NCBI RefSeq assembly: GCF_029633865.1
Contig: NC_079212.1
Coordinates: forward strand, 146,097,992-146,161,991
Direction: 5' to 3'
From: Lampris incognitus
Lineage: Eukaryota > Chordata > Actinopteri > Lampriformes > Lampridae
Length of the DNA stretch: 64,000 bases
A program made the position numbers and the translations under genes. The first letter of the stretch is position 1. Each line of letters opens with the position of its first letter. Below the pieces are notes generated by a model. It saw only the letters and a list, made by a program, of their open reading frames with translations, did not search any database and was not told the DNA's origin. This document shows positions 44,466 to 56,889 of the stretch, one piece after another.

Positions 44466-44777
44466 AGATTCCAAACCGTAGGGAGCAAAAAATGTTCAGT
44501 TCAAAGGGACCCATGAGCTGTGTTGGGAAGAACTGAACAACCGTTCATTGGTTGGCCGGAAGTTGACAAGCAAGATAATCCACCAGTCATTGCGCCTCGC
44601 TGGAGCCAATACTCAACCAGCTCTGTGCATAACTGTAGTCCACTGACTTCTGGTTTCTACTGCAGTGGTCATACCAGTTTCCTGTTTGTTGGTTTGTGCT
44701 GTTGACAATGGCGTATTTTTAGTGATGCCTGCAAGATTTACCATGGATAAATGTCAACCACATGCACACAACTGTCC

Positions 44778-45789
44778 ACACACTTCCACCTGCACCTACC
44801 AGCACACTTCCACCTGCACCTACCAGCACACTTCCACCTGCACCTACCAGCACACTTCCACCTGCACCTACCAGCACACTTCCACCTGCACCTACCAGCA
44901 CACTTTAACCTGCACCTACCAGCAAACTTTAACCTGCACCAACCAGCACACTTTCACCTGCACCTACCAGCACACTTTCACCTGCACCTACCAGCACACT
45001 TCCACCTGCACCTACCAGCACACTTCCACCTGCACCTACCAGCACACTTCCACCTGCGCCTACCAGCACACTTCCACCTGCACCTACCAGCACACTTCCA
45101 CCTGCACCTACCAGCACACTTTCACCTGCATCTACCAGCACACTTCCACCTGCGCCTACCAGCACACTTCCACCTGCGCCTACCAGCACACTTCCACCTG
45201 CGCCTACCAGCACACTTCCACCTGCGCCTACCAGCACACTTCCACCTGCGCCTACCAGCACACTTCCACCTGCACCTACCAGCACACTTCCACCTGCACC
45301 TACCAGCACACTTTCACCTGCACCTACCAGCACACTTCCACCTGCACCTACCAGCACACTTCCACCTGCACCTACCAGCACACTTCCACCTGCACCTACC
45401 AGCACACTTCCACCTGCACCTACCAGCACACTTCCACCTGCACCTACCAGCACACTTCCACCTGCGCCTACCAGCACACTTCCACCTGCGCCTACCAGCA
45501 CACTTCCACCTGCGCCTACCAGCACACTTCCACCTGCGCCTACCAGCACACTTCCACCTGCACCTACCAGCACACTTCCACCTGCACCTACCAGCACACT
45601 TTCACCTGCACCTACCAGCACACTTCCACCTGCACCTACCAGCACACTTCCACCTGCACCTACCAGCACACTTCCACCTGCACCTACCAGCACACTTCCA
45701 CCTGCACCTACCAGCACACTTTCACCTGCACCTACCGATACACTTCCACCTGCACCTACCAGCACACTTCCACCTGCACCTACCAGCAA
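44778..45789. repeat. 24-bp minisatellite, about 42 copies
   Basis: Units of CACTTCCACCTGCACCTACC plus AGCA, with CACTTTCACC, TGCGCC and TTTAACC variants in blocks. The unit is divisible by three, so long frames stay open on both strands (Thr/Cys/Tyr/Gln/His, Phe/His/Leu/Pro or Val/Gly/Ala/Ser repeats). I do not consider these genes. Confidence 0.97.
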
Positions 45790-45799
45790 ACGGGTGAAC

Positions 45800-47380
45800 A
45801 GTTTCAAGTTGTACATATCAAGTTACGTCCACGACTGCGAGGATGAGGATATTCGTCCTCATAAAGTTACTCATCCTCATCTTTTCGTCCGTTTGCTGCA
45901 CAGAGTCGATTGTCAGTAGTCTTGTCCTATGAAGTCGTCGCCTGCGATGGGTTTCCCCATATTGTTGGCATCATATAAAGAAGTATGCCAGGCTAAAAGC
46001 AGTGACAAGGAGTTGAGGCTCTCACATTTTTGCTTGTTTTACCTTAAAAGTGTAAGGTTGATAATGGCGGCAACAATAGGGTGCAAGAGGCCTGGCATTA
46101 ATTTCATGCACCATTCATAATTATCAAGGACAACAAAATATAAATATTACACATTAATAATATGTAAATAATCAACATAACATTAATCTCTTTAGGAATG
46201 ACACCGTACATCTTCTAAATGAATCAAACCACATTTATTCACAAGCTACATACATTTCAATAGAAGACCTTTTATAATGGCATCAGTTTTCGTTTCAATA
46301 TATAGTCCATGTTTAATATCGGTGGTGTAAAGATTCCACAGTAGCAGCAACAGGTATCGGAGGTGTTTACGTTACCAGGGTAACGCATGAAGGTAGTGAT
46401 GTCTGTATTGGTGATGCTGCAGGGGGTTCCGAATGGAGGAATTTTGTCGAAGGAAGTTCCCTTAACCGACATTCCCAGAACAGCGAGCAGGGAGTACTGT
46501 TTATGTACACTGTGGAATGGAACGCAGCTCAGCTCTTTCAAAGCGGTTCCCCTCCAGCTGTCTCTACAGCAACCCGAAGGTCACCGAGCCTGCCCCGGCA
46601 CACCCCCATGTCCTCCAGCAAAGCTTGCCATGATCTTCAGCCATCCAACACCGCAGAAACAACAGTTCTTCTGCGACCGGGACTACAGTGATCCTAAGTC
46701 CCCCAAGTCCGTTTCAACACGGCCGAGGCCTTTTGGAAAAGCCTGCCTACATCCTAGACCATCCATCACCGCAGAAGCAAGTAGGACCAGACCATCTTCC
46801 ATGCGTTCTGCCGATGAGAGGTGATGCAAAAGAGCTATTCTGATTCCGATTACCTCATTGTCCATTTACATAATCCAAATCCATTGTCCAAATTTACAAA
46901 AAATGGAAATGTTTCTTTGTCACTGGCATATGGGACAACGCAGACCCTACAACAATACACAGCACTACACAGTAGCTATACATTCAGGCTGATGGCATTC
47001 TGAAGTGACTGAATGGCAGCGGCAGTAATAACAGGGACGAGTGGCTGGTTCGTCCACTGGCACGTAAAGCCATCATAACCACCACAACACTGCATAACAC
47101 ACTGCTGTACCTAACAACAGCACATGTACATCAAAATAGGTGACGGGGTTGGTTGTAGAGCAGCCCAAAAAAGGAGGGGGCTTGGGCGAAAGGGGTTAAA
47201 AGAGAGCCTAAATTTCCCCTTTTTTTCAGTTGGCTTTAGTCGCCCCCCATTCAGTTCATTCATTCATTCATTCAGCCGGCAACATTTTGCTTGATGTCCA
47301 TTCACTCATTCATCCCTTCACTTGTTTTCCCATCCAGTCACTCACTCATGTTTAATTCCTTCCACTACTTGCTCTAACTC
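45800..47380. other. Unassigned sequence
   Basis: A 40-bp imperfect palindrome of GAGGATGAG and CTCATCCTC lies at 45838-45885. 46550-46870 resembles the end of an unidentified retroelement (tail CTATTCTGATTCCGATTACC). No gene supported. Confidence 0.35.
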
Positions 47381-47390
47381 TATGTATGTA

Positions 47391-47542
47391 TATGGAGCGA
47401 ACTCAGGGGGCAGCCGGGAACCGCCGGATCCGGGACGCGAACCCGGGTCGCCCGCACCACAGGCTACTGCGCTAACCGGTCGGCTAAAGGGTCCGACCCG
47501 TTAGCTAAGGGCTAGTGATTCTACTCATCCATGATCGCTACA
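47391..47542 (-). mobile_element. Solo LTR of TRIM-like element (subfamily 2)
   Basis: Minus strand begins TGTAGCGATCATGGATGAGT, contains GGGTCGGACCCTTTAGCCGA and CCGGGTTCGCGTCCCGG (B-box-like T-arm), and ends near GAGTTCGCT. The terminal CTACA is mutated. About 150 bp. Confidence 0.65.
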
Positions 47543-47549
47543 CATAGTC

Positions 47550-48825
47550 TCTGCTCATTCATCCCATTAGCTGGTCAGTAACTATTCCCATCTAGAGCAG
47601 GTCGTTGTTGTGCGTACGTTCTTCACCCGAGAGGAGACGTGATTACTACCTCACGTGTGTTTCTTCCGAGCACAGATGCAGATCCCTGAGCCGACAATTC
47701 ACAGCTTTGTGATATGTGACCGATCCATTTGGTTTATCCTATTTTCTTTCCTTTAACCGGAAAGTGGTGCCCCCAATGTTCAGTGAGTGCAACATTTAAA
47801 TCATAGTGTTGGAAAAATCAAGAATTGCAGCTTTAATTCAGAAAACCGGATGGAGAATGAATCGATGTTGTCATCAATAAGGACTAGTTGTTGGGCGGTT
47901 TTTTTGGTTCATTTGTTTTAATTTCCATAATCGAAGCACAGCGTGGCATTCACACGGCCGAGCTCGTTTTTCCGCTGAGGGTAACCGGGTTGACTTGAAT
48001 CGCCTCGCTTTGAGGTCTCACACATTACAGCGTCCATCGTCCTCCGGCCGGAAGGCCTTCAGGAGCCTCCTGCTCCATTTGCCGTGTTTAGAGTTTGTTC
48101 GTTTTTTAGACGGGCGGGAGTCCCGACGGGTGGAGCCGAGGTCATCGGTACTGATGTGTTGCACCGGGGCCCAGCGGACCCGATGAGGTTAAAAGTCCCA
48201 CAGACCAACAGCGGCTGGACTTTCTCCATCTCTCCCCATGGACGTAGTTTGGGTTGTCCTGTTTGTCTTCTGTCTTTCTGCTGGTACCCTTCCTCCCCAC
48301 AGGCCCGGTACGTCTCATCTCTCTCCCAGCACCAGTCATGAGTGCTCCCTTCAAATAAACACCCGGGCTAGCACGAGTGTTACATCAGCCTCCCTTCTTG
48401 TTGCAGCTGTTTGTGTCCCAGCCATGGAGCCGCGAGGCCATGGGAGGAGTTGAGGCTCATTTACTACGGAGCCTCCCTGGTCTCTCCTCCTTCACTGGGC
48501 TGATGGCTCCTCTGTTGTTATTGGCCTCCATCGATCCATCCATCTTCTCTTCCTACAGGCTGAAACAACACAACAGCCATCCACATCCTGCTACCCGTCT
48601 CCATTCCGTTATATCTGAGCACAACCAGTAATGATCCCTGGTTCTGCAGAGTCTCCGCTGCTCTCGTCCCCAAATGTGGACGTTGCTAAATCAACAGGTC
48701 CAGGACTACTCTAGTCTGTCCAACTGAGGACTTTGACTTGGTGGGATGCTCACATCAGCGACACAGAAGATACGAATGCAGCATTCACGGTAGGTGAACA
48801 CCGCAGAGTCCTAAGAATGTTTAGA
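47550..48825. other. Mostly unassigned sequence with a possible signal-peptide exon
   Basis: No repeat family recognised. The only exon-like signal is at 48238-48307 (separate entry). Confidence 0.35.
48238..48307 (+). CDS. Possible first exon with signal peptide (unidentified)
   Basis: ATG in a CCCCATGG context starts MDVVWVVLFVFCLSAGTLPP, which looks like a hydrophobic signal peptide with a small-residue cleavage site. A GGCCCG|GTACGT donor follows after 70 nt. No downstream exon could be linked and no family was recognised, so this may be chance. Confidence 0.2.
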
Positions 48826-48829
48826 ACAG

Positions 48830-48946
48830 TGTACCGACCACGGATGACTAGACTCACTAGCCCTCGGCTAACGGGTCGGACCCTTTAGTCGCCCGTGGTG
48901 CGGGAGACCCGGGTTCACGCCCCGGCTGCCCCCCGAATTCGCTACA
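48830..48946 (+). mobile_element. Solo LTR of TRIM-like element, internally deleted
   Basis: 117 bp from TGTACCGACCACGGATGACT to AATTCGCTACA, including GGGTCGGACCCTTTAGTCG and ACCCGGGTTCACGCCCCGG. The D-arm-like part after the A-box is deleted. Flanks ACAG/ATAG match at 3 of 4 positions. Confidence 0.7.
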
Positions 48947-48959
48947 ATAGCGTGTATAA

Positions 48960-49206
48960 CAGTGTTTCTCAACCCAGTCCTCAAGGACCCCCTATCCTGC
49001 AGGTTTTCATGGTAACCCTGCATAGGTGGCCCTGCTTGTACTTACTCGACCAATCATCTCGCAGCACTTAATTATGCAAGGTGTGCAACGTCTGACAAAA
49101 TTCATTGCTGATTGGTTGAATAACTACAAACAGGTACCTATTCAGGGTTGCAAAGAAAATATGCAGGATAGGGGGGGGTCCTTGAGGACTGGGTGGAGAA
49201 ACACTG
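48960..49206. mobile_element. hAT-type MITE, third family, perfect TSD
   Basis: 247 bp from CAGTGTTTCTCAACCCAGTC to its inverted copy (GACTGGGTGGAGAAACACTG). GTGTATAA flanks both sides (48952-48959, 49207-49214). Confidence 0.93.
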
Positions 49207-49337
49207 GTGTATAAGAATGTCAAGAATAGTGTCTATCAAATATCAGTAGCCGGTATCTTTCTGTCCAGATGACAAAAAGCAAAAGGTGACAAGCTGGGAC
49301 CATCAGCATGTATTGGTCTCGTGTTCATTGTTGAGGA

Positions 49338-49393
49338 ACAAACAAACAAACAAACAAACAAACAAACAAACAAACAAACAAACAAACAAACAA
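49338..49393. repeat. (AAAC)n microsatellite
   Basis: About 14 AAAC units. Confidence 0.95.
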
Positions 49394-49894
49394 TTAACAT
49401 GGATGTACACAGGAGGATATTGGTGAACAAACCTGAACAGGTGGCTTGAAACAAATATCAACCAGCTGAGCCAGTGTGACTTCAGGTTCTCTTTTGTTCC
49501 TGTGGAGATGTCCCTCATCTGGACCGAGGGTTCGAGGACGGGGGACGCCGTACTGTGTCCTTCCTCACCTTACCTCAACTGCAGCACGTCAGGTGAACGG
49601 GGAGCCCTGCGGGGCTCTGCTGATTTCAGGTGTCGCGCTCCTGTACCGACGACCTCTGCCTGCAGGGGGCGCCATCGCTCCACGGACGTGACGGACCGCG
49701 TGTCTGTCTCTCAACGTAACACTCAGGACCAACCGTGGAGGACCTGTCCAGCACAAGAGATGTGTATTGTTTTAACAAGTACAGACGACTGCGGTTGGAC
49801 ACTGAGCTGACGGAAGTGGACTTTCGTGTGGCAGCTTCACGTCGTCACTCACGGTCCCTTAACACGGAGGTAGGGGTCCAATTAGTCTAATTCT

Positions 49895-49976
49895 GTTAAA
49901 CCAATCAACCAATCAATCAACCAACCAACCAACCAACCCATCCATCCATCCATCCATCCATCCATCCATCCATCCA
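49895..49976. repeat. (CAAC)n-(CATC)n microsatellite
   Basis: AACCAATCAACC units run into (CATC)n. Confidence 0.9.
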
Positions 49977-50078
49977 TATCTATAAGCAATGTGCGTTACA
50001 AGGACGGAAGTGCCCGGATGAAAGATGAAAACAACAAATGGGTCAAATTAAAACGAGGCAACAGAACCACAAAACAAC

Positions 50079-50237
50079 ACAACCACATGACTCAACACAC
50101 AACCACGTGACTCAAAACACAACCACGTGACTCAAAACACAACCACACGGCTCAAAACACAACCACGTGACTCAAAACACAACCACACGACTCAAAACAC
50201 AACCACACGACTCAAAACACAACCACACGACTCAAAA
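50079..50237. repeat. 20-bp tandem repeat
   Basis: About eight units of CTCAAAACACAACCACGTGA, with CACGTGA and CACACGA variants. Units with CACGTG contain an E-box. Confidence 0.92.
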
Positions 50238-50352
50238 CCCAGCTGGGGGAATTGAAAAAGACGGAACCTGTGAGGGTTCAGCAGCAGATAAGGAGTTAAC
50301 GTTAGGAAGAGGAGTCGGACTACAAGCTTCTACTGAGGAGGCGTCTATTACA

Positions 50353-51968
50353 CACATGAAGACCACACACAGTACAAGATATACACACATGAAGACCACA
50401 CACAGTATAAGATATACACACACGAAGACCACACACAGTACAAGATATACACACATGAAGACCAAACACAGTATAAAATATACACACATGAAGACCACAC
50501 ACAGTACAAAATATACACACATGAAGACCACACACAGTATAAGATATACACACATGAAGACCACACACAGTACAAAATATACACACATGAAGACCACACA
50601 CAGTATAAGATATACACACACGAAGACCACACACAGCACAAGATATACACACATGAAGACCACACACAGTACAAAATATACACACATGAAGACCACACAC
50701 AGTATAAGATATACACACATGAAGACCACACACAGTATAAGGTATACACACATGAAGACCACACACAGTACAAGATATACACACATGAAGACCACACACA
50801 GTATAAGGTATACACACATGAAGACCACACACAGTATAAGATATACACACATGAAGACCACACACAGTATAAGGTATACACACATGAAGACCACACACAG
50901 TACAAGATATACACACATGAAGACCACACACAGTATAAGGTATACACACATGAAGACCACACACAGTATAAGATATACACACATGAAGACCACACACAGT
51001 ACAAGATATACACACATGAAGACCACACACAGTACAAGATATACACACATGAAGACCAAAACACACTACAAGATATACACACATGAAGACCACACACAGT
51101 ACAAGATATACACACATGAAGACCACACACAGTACAAGATATACACACATGAAGACCACACACAGTACAAGATATACACACATGAAGACCACACACAGTA
51201 TAAGATATACACACATGAAGACCACACACAGTACAAGATATACACACATGAAGACCACACACAGTATAAGATATACACACATGAAGACCACACACAGTAC
51301 AAGATATACACACATGAAGACCACACACAGTACAAGATATACACACATGAAGACCACACACAGTACAAGATATACACACATGAAGACCACACACAGTACA
51401 AGATATACACACATGAAGACCAAAACACACTACAAGATATACACACATGAAGACCACACACAGTACAAGATATACACACATGAAGACCACACACAGTACA
51501 AGATATACACACATGAAGACCACACACAGTACAAGATATACACACATGAAGACCACACACAGTATAAGATATACACACATGAAGACCACACACAGTACAA
51601 GATATACACACATGAAGACCACACACAGTATAAGATATACACACATGAAGACCACACACAGTATAAGGTATACACACATGAAGACCACACACAAGATATA
51701 CACACATGAAGACCACACACAAGATATACACACATGAAGACCACACACAAGATATACACACATGAAGACCACACACAGTACAAGATATACACACATGAAG
51801 ACCACACACAGTACCAGATATACACACATGAAGACCACACACAGTATAAGGTATACACACATGTAGACCACACACAGTACAAGATATACACACATGAAGA
51901 CCACACACAGTACAAGATATACACACATGTAGACCACACACAGTACAAGATATACACACATGAAGACC
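50353..51968. repeat. 33-bp minisatellite, about 49 copies
   Basis: GAAGACCACACACAGTACAA plus GATATACACACAT. Variant units (TATAAG, GGTATAC, AAACAC) recur in ordered blocks, suggesting segmental expansions. Near 51680-51780 three units lose the CAGTACAA part. Unit length divisible by three keeps several frames open for 200-540 codons. I reject these as genes. Confidence 0.97.
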
Positions 51969-52009
51969 AAAAGCTAGAAATAAGTTCAAAAGAGCAGGAG
52001 TATAAAAAT

Positions 52010-52727
52010 ATCTACAGACATTCAGTGGGTATCCAGGTTCAGGTGGGCAACAGCTTGGGGAAAGAAGCTGTTTCTGAGCCTGGTAGTGCGGGCTCTGAGG
52101 CTCCTGTAGCGCCTCCCAGAGTGCAGGGGGGAGAACAGTCCATGGTTGGGGTGGGTGGGATCTCTGCTGATGCTCAGACCCCTTCGAAGGCAGCGTTTGT
52201 GATAAATGTCTTGTATGGCTGGGAGCTGGGTACCGGTGATATGCTGGGCCGCCTTGACGACCCGCTGCAGAGCTTTCTGGTCTACTGAGGTACAGTTGCC
52301 GTACCACACTGAGATGCAGATGGTCAGGATGCTCTCTATGGTGCAGTGGTAGAAGTTGGTGAGAATTTTGGGGGGTAGACGGGCGCTCCTCAGCCTCCTC
52401 AGGAAATGCAGGCGTTGTTGGGCCTTTTTCACAAGGGCCTGGGTGCTTAATGTCCAGGAGAGGTCCTCGCTGATGTGGACTCCAAGGAATTTAAAGGTGG
52501 AGACACGCTCCACTTCCACCCCATTGATGTGTATGGGGGAGTGGCTGCAGCTTCTAGACCTCCTGAAGTCCACAATCAGCTCCTTCTTCTGCACATTGAG
52601 GACAAGATTGTTGGTGGTGCACCATGATGTGAGGTGCTGAATCTCGTCCCTGTAGGCCATCTCATCATTGTTGGTGATACGGCCTACGACTGTGGAGTCA
52701 TCTGCAAACTTAACTATTCGCCATAAG
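52010..52727 (-). mobile_element. L2-like LINE, RT thumb and C-terminus, frame open
   Basis: Minus strand begins KFADDSTVVGRITNNDEMAY (the ADD catalytic box) and continues SWCTTNNLVLNVQKKELIVD, FKFLGVHISEDLSW, KAQQRLHFLRRLRSARLPP and SVWYGNCTSVDQKALQRVVK, ending FPQAVAHLNLDTH and stop. The last 212 codons are uninterrupted, so this is one of the youngest-looking LINE pieces here, though it is 5'-truncated. Confidence 0.88.
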
Positions 52728-53280
52728 ACTTAGTTTGTATAAATGGAATAATTTTGGGGAAGAGCATCTGTATTCATCTGGATGACAGTCTCACTTGATG
52801 AAACCTGACCCATGTACGGGACGACGGAAAAGACCACGAAGTCTTCCTAAAACACCAAAAACCAGATGACGACGAGTCGCCAACAGGAACGCATGATAGT
52901 CTGACAATTCTAAAATCACACAGAAACAGCTGATCTTCTGGTTTCCCCAATCATTTACTCATCAAGAGCTGGCTATGTAAGATTATCTATCAGGATATAA
53001 GAATATTTATGCTGCTCCAAGAAATCCTACCTAGCTGAGGTAGCTCCCTGTACTGGAAGATTCAATTGCTTGTTTTGGGATTTCTTAATGGAATATGCTG
53101 CATTTTGTTGCGTTTTTGACATGGTATTTTTGCGGTGTAAGGTTAGTGTGACATTCTGTCCAGTTGTCGTCATGATACAACCTTCCCTGCAGATCGACTG
53201 CTGTGGTGAAATTAGCAAGTAGGGTAAAGTACATGAGACCCAATGTCTCTCTGAATCACTACACGGCTTTGATTTCTTCA

Positions 53281-54065
53281 TGTCAGCAGAGCTAAGATGT
53301 TCCGCTTCCGGCGTGGGAGGTGGCAGTGCAAATTCACATTTGCGGCGGCCTCACCCAGTACCGTCCATGCAGTGTCTTTGTCCACGTCTAAGTTTGTCTT
53401 CGTTTGATGGCTGGGAGAGCTGGCGCTGGATCGGCTGGGAGAGCCTGGTCTGCTGCGTCCTGTGGGCCCAGGGACCACGGCCCTGCCTGGAGTTGTGCTC
53501 GAAGAGGAAACACCGAGGGCGGTCTGACAGGATGTGGAAGCAGGGCAGGCGAAGCTAACTGCTAGCCCATGCAGACTGCCAGTTCCAATAATACCGAGGG
53601 CAGTCTGGCGACGGCCTCGCCTAGCCTTGACTGTGTTTTTAGTGTCGTCCTGTGGAGTGCAGGGAGGTGTATTGAAGGTGTCCGATTGGGAGACCCGGCG
53701 TTGGATTGGCTGAGGGAGCTTGGTCTGCAAGACCACAGCTCTGATTGGAGTTGCGACCGAAGAGGAAACACAGAGGGCGGTCTGACAGGATGCGGAAGCG
53801 GGGCAGGCTAAGCTAACTGCTAGCCCATGTAGACCGGCAGTTCCGACAGTCATCCTGGCTGGTGTTTGTTCTCCTGGACAGTGATTTTTTGTTTTTTTAG
53901 ATAAACGTGTTAGTTAGTATGTGTGTTCTTGTAGTGTTTGGATGTGTGTTGTTATCTTTGTGTTGCACTGCTGTGGGCTGGGGGAAACCATGTGTCGTTT
54001 CATTTCATGTGCGCAAGTGCATGAAATGAAACGACAAACGAAGTGTTTCTGATTCAGATTCTGGA
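53281..54065. repeat. Retroelement-like non-coding repeat with internal duplication
   Basis: 53440-53580 and 53690-53840 are diverged copies of one ~140-bp segment (both contain GAGGAAACAC, GGGCGGTCTGACAGGAT and GCTAACTGCTAGCCCATG). 53840-54062 looks like a LINE 3' end (ATGAAATGAAACGACAAACG, then GTTTCTGATTCAGATTCTG). The minus-strand open frame of 191 codons across it resembles no family I know. Confidence 0.45.
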
Positions 54066-54364
54066 GATGGAAAAAGAGCACGGTGGTTGCTTTCAGAGGA
54101 TTCAGGCTTGATTCAAGGATTGTTGATGAATAAAATCAACGCAGGATGCTGGTCTCACTGGCTGGACTGAAAGAAAATCCTCCCACACCCAAAAACAGAA
54201 CACTGTGCTCAGTATTACCTGGAGCTGTGGGTGTGTGCTGTATGGAGAGGCTGATTAGGTGAAACGGATCAAACTGGACTCAATAACATCAGGACACGGG
54301 GTCGGAGGTCACGTATGTCACCACTTCATCCCCAAATATCCTAATATTGATGCTCAGGACAGGG

Positions 54365-54502
54365 TTGCACCCGTCCATCCATCCATTATCCAAGCCGCTG
54401 ATCCTGCTTAGGGTCATGGGGATTCTGGAGCCTATCCCAGCAGTCAGTTGGTGGCAGGCGGGGAGACACCCTGGACAGGCTACCAGGCCATCACAGGGCC
54501 GA

Positions 54503-54565
<63 letters not shown>

Positions 54566-54790
54566 CTAGGGGCAACTTAGTACGGGTGAGTCGCCTGACC
54601 TACATGTCTTTGGACTGTGGGAGGAAACCGGAGCCCCCGGAGGAAACCCACACAGACACGGGGAGAACATGCAAACTCCACACAGAGGATGACCCGAGAC
54701 GACCCCCAAGGTTGGACCACCCCAGGACTCGAACCCAGGACCTTCTTGCTGTGAGGTGACCACGCTAACCATTGTGCCACCGTGCCGGCC
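54365..54790. repeat. Composite (CATCC)n / tRNA-like interspersed repeat with (CA)n
   Basis: Complete version: CATCCATCCATTATCCAAGC, GGAGCCTATCCCAGCAGTC, (CA)n at 54505-54563, then TTTGGACTGTGGGAGGAAAC, CATGCAAACTCCACACAGAG and GCTAACCATTGTGCCACCGT (reverse of a tRNA-like head). Partial copies at 18760, 19085 and 58140. Confidence 0.75.
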
Positions 54791-56742
54791 CCACCTTATC
54801 TTACAAAGACACAGAAAGCAAATGAGGATGTTGAGGCAGGCAGAATGGAACAAAAGAGAGGCAGAAAACGTAGAAACATAGAAAAACAGAGAAAGACAAA
54901 CCCGTCAGTTATATAGCGCTGGGGTGGTTTCACAGTCATCACTAAACCTCCTACTAAGTTAGTGCACTAGGTCTTTACTGAGGTCTTCGTATTAACTCGC
55001 AAGTGACAAACTAGTGACTTACTCATCTGTGTTGCACAGTTCAAACACAAAGGATGGAGCTCGGAAAGCCTCAGTCGTGTGTACATCTGTTGCTAGGCAG
55101 ACATCACAGCAACCAGCCAATCAGAAGCTGTTCAAACATGTAAATATGGAGCTGCACACCCGCCTCGTAAAGATGTCCACATCATATAAATCAAGAGGAC
55201 AGAGTCCAAATCCTGTAAAATGAGCCGCTGACCGTTTTCGAATGATAACTCCCGACGGTCTAAGCCGGCCGTTGCTCTGTTTGGTGTAGTTTAGGTTTGG
55301 ACTGTTGGCGTTGTTGCTGTTCCCCATTAATTAACTCCAACAGCTACACCTCCTTGCTGCTATGTGTAAGAGTTTAACAGCTAAGTTCTTAGTAATAACC
55401 ATAGGAGTGATGCAACCTGTTTTTATGTAGTGTGGTGCGAGTTCTGACTTAGCGACTACGTAGCTGGGCATGCACACATCTGGTGTAGCCGGCACCAGAT
55501 CTCCATGTGTGTTGTGGTTGGGATGCAGGGATTAGCAGTTTAAAGTTTTGTAAGCTAATGCCCAGGACACGCGGAATGAAATCAAGCCCGACGTTTGGCC
55601 CAGTTCGACCGCTTGGGACTGGATTTCGAGATTGGCCAGAGTCCCATGTACTGATTCAGTAGATGTGGGACATCTGGGGGGTCAGAGGTCAGCTTGGATG
55701 TGTAGTGTGAGAGAAGTTAAAGGACGCTGGTGCTAGGATCATTACAACACAAAGAGAAGACTTCCCAAGAACCCGAGAGCAAAAGCTGGTGGCAAGAACT
55801 AAACATGTCGAAGAACGTGTCAGAAACGGCTGTTAAGCGAGTCGTGTCCGTACTGCACGTGCATCGTTCTCCTGATTGGCCCCAGAAACCCCTCTCCGTG
55901 TGCACGTCCGGAGGAAAAACGCACACATCCAGCTCCGAGAAAGCTTGCTTTGTTTCAAATCTGTGATTAGGAAAGAGAGAGAACATTCTTAGTGGCTTCC
56001 TCACCCTCACTGCTGTCACAACTCAGCCAGAACGGTTCGGACGGATCCTCTTTTACCACCCAACGCCGACTTTCCTAAACACAACGATTCTGATAATTCC
56101 TCGTCTAAGGAGTTACTCATGATTAGTCTCAGGGACTAATTATGAGTATATACTGACTCTCTTAAATGCAGAATCACTAATGAAAGTGCAGGTCTATAGT
56201 TTGTATTGGAGTCTGTTCTACCGTCCCAACATGTTCAGACAGTAAAACTCCCCTGCTGGACTTCATTCACTCTGCGGTGACGCTCGACTGAATGTTAATG
56301 TACAGTAGCAGACGTAATGGAAAATAAATACAGCAATGCCACACACGCTGTGTCTCTGATAGCTGCTTGTGCAATCCCACAGATGGATTGTGGGTAAACA
56401 GGGAGCGGGAGCGGGAGCCGTAGCAAATACATGATTCGATTCTCACGACACCTGGCTTCTGCATGTGTCGTCATTTCTACAGTTCTTTCAAAATAACCTG
56501 CTGCGTGAGCTCATGGATTCATAATACAACTCATGTAAAATAAATCTAACAATCTGTTCATTCTGCTCGATGTTGTCACTAAAGCAGAAAGCGCAACACG
56601 CTCCATTCCTAAAGTCTTGCGTAGACTAAGTGGAAAGTGTACGTCAGTAAGACTGACGGACATTCAAGCGCCACTGTTAAAGATCTGCTATCACAAAATG
56701 GTGCAGAAGCTTGAAATTCAGCCCATTTTCCTCCAATCACTC
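54791..56742. other. Unassigned sequence
   Basis: Unique-looking sequence without a recognised gene, repeat or splice-supported exon. Short opposing open frames near 55720-56010 have no family resemblance. Confidence 0.4.
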
Positions 56743-56888
56743 AGTAACCCAGCACATTTCCGCCCGCTGCGGGATTCGATCCGGCGTTGTGCTGCCCCAC
56801 GAGGCGACGTCGCTAGCCGCCCGACTAGAGGGGCCACCCCCCCCGGCGACCCCCCCGGCGACCGGCCTGCGAGTCTTTGCAGGTTACA
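56743..56888 (-). mobile_element. Solo LTR of TRIM-like element (subfamily 1)
   Basis: Minus strand TGTAACCTGCAAAGACTC to GGAAATGTGCTGGGTTAC, closest to the LTR at 3192-3342 (shared GCGGGCGGAAAT and GATCGAATCCCGCAGCGGG). GC-rich, with a duplicated GGTCGCCGGGGGGG. The final CA is lost and no TSD is seen. Confidence 0.65.
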
Positions 56889-56889
56889 G

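Noticed and set aside
44665..45846. 393-codon plus-strand frame, and minus-strand VGAGGSVL repeats
   Set aside because: 24-bp minisatellite artefact; three frames on two strands are equally open.
46272..46824. Opposing open frames near 46.3-46.8 kb
   Set aside because: Overlapping on both strands, no family resemblance, no splice-bounded exon.
50167..52307. Open frames of 200-540 codons on both strands (Thr/His/Met or Val/Cys/Leu repeats)
   Set aside because: They are products of the 33-bp minisatellite, whose unit is divisible by three. All frames are simple repeats, with no splice or start context.
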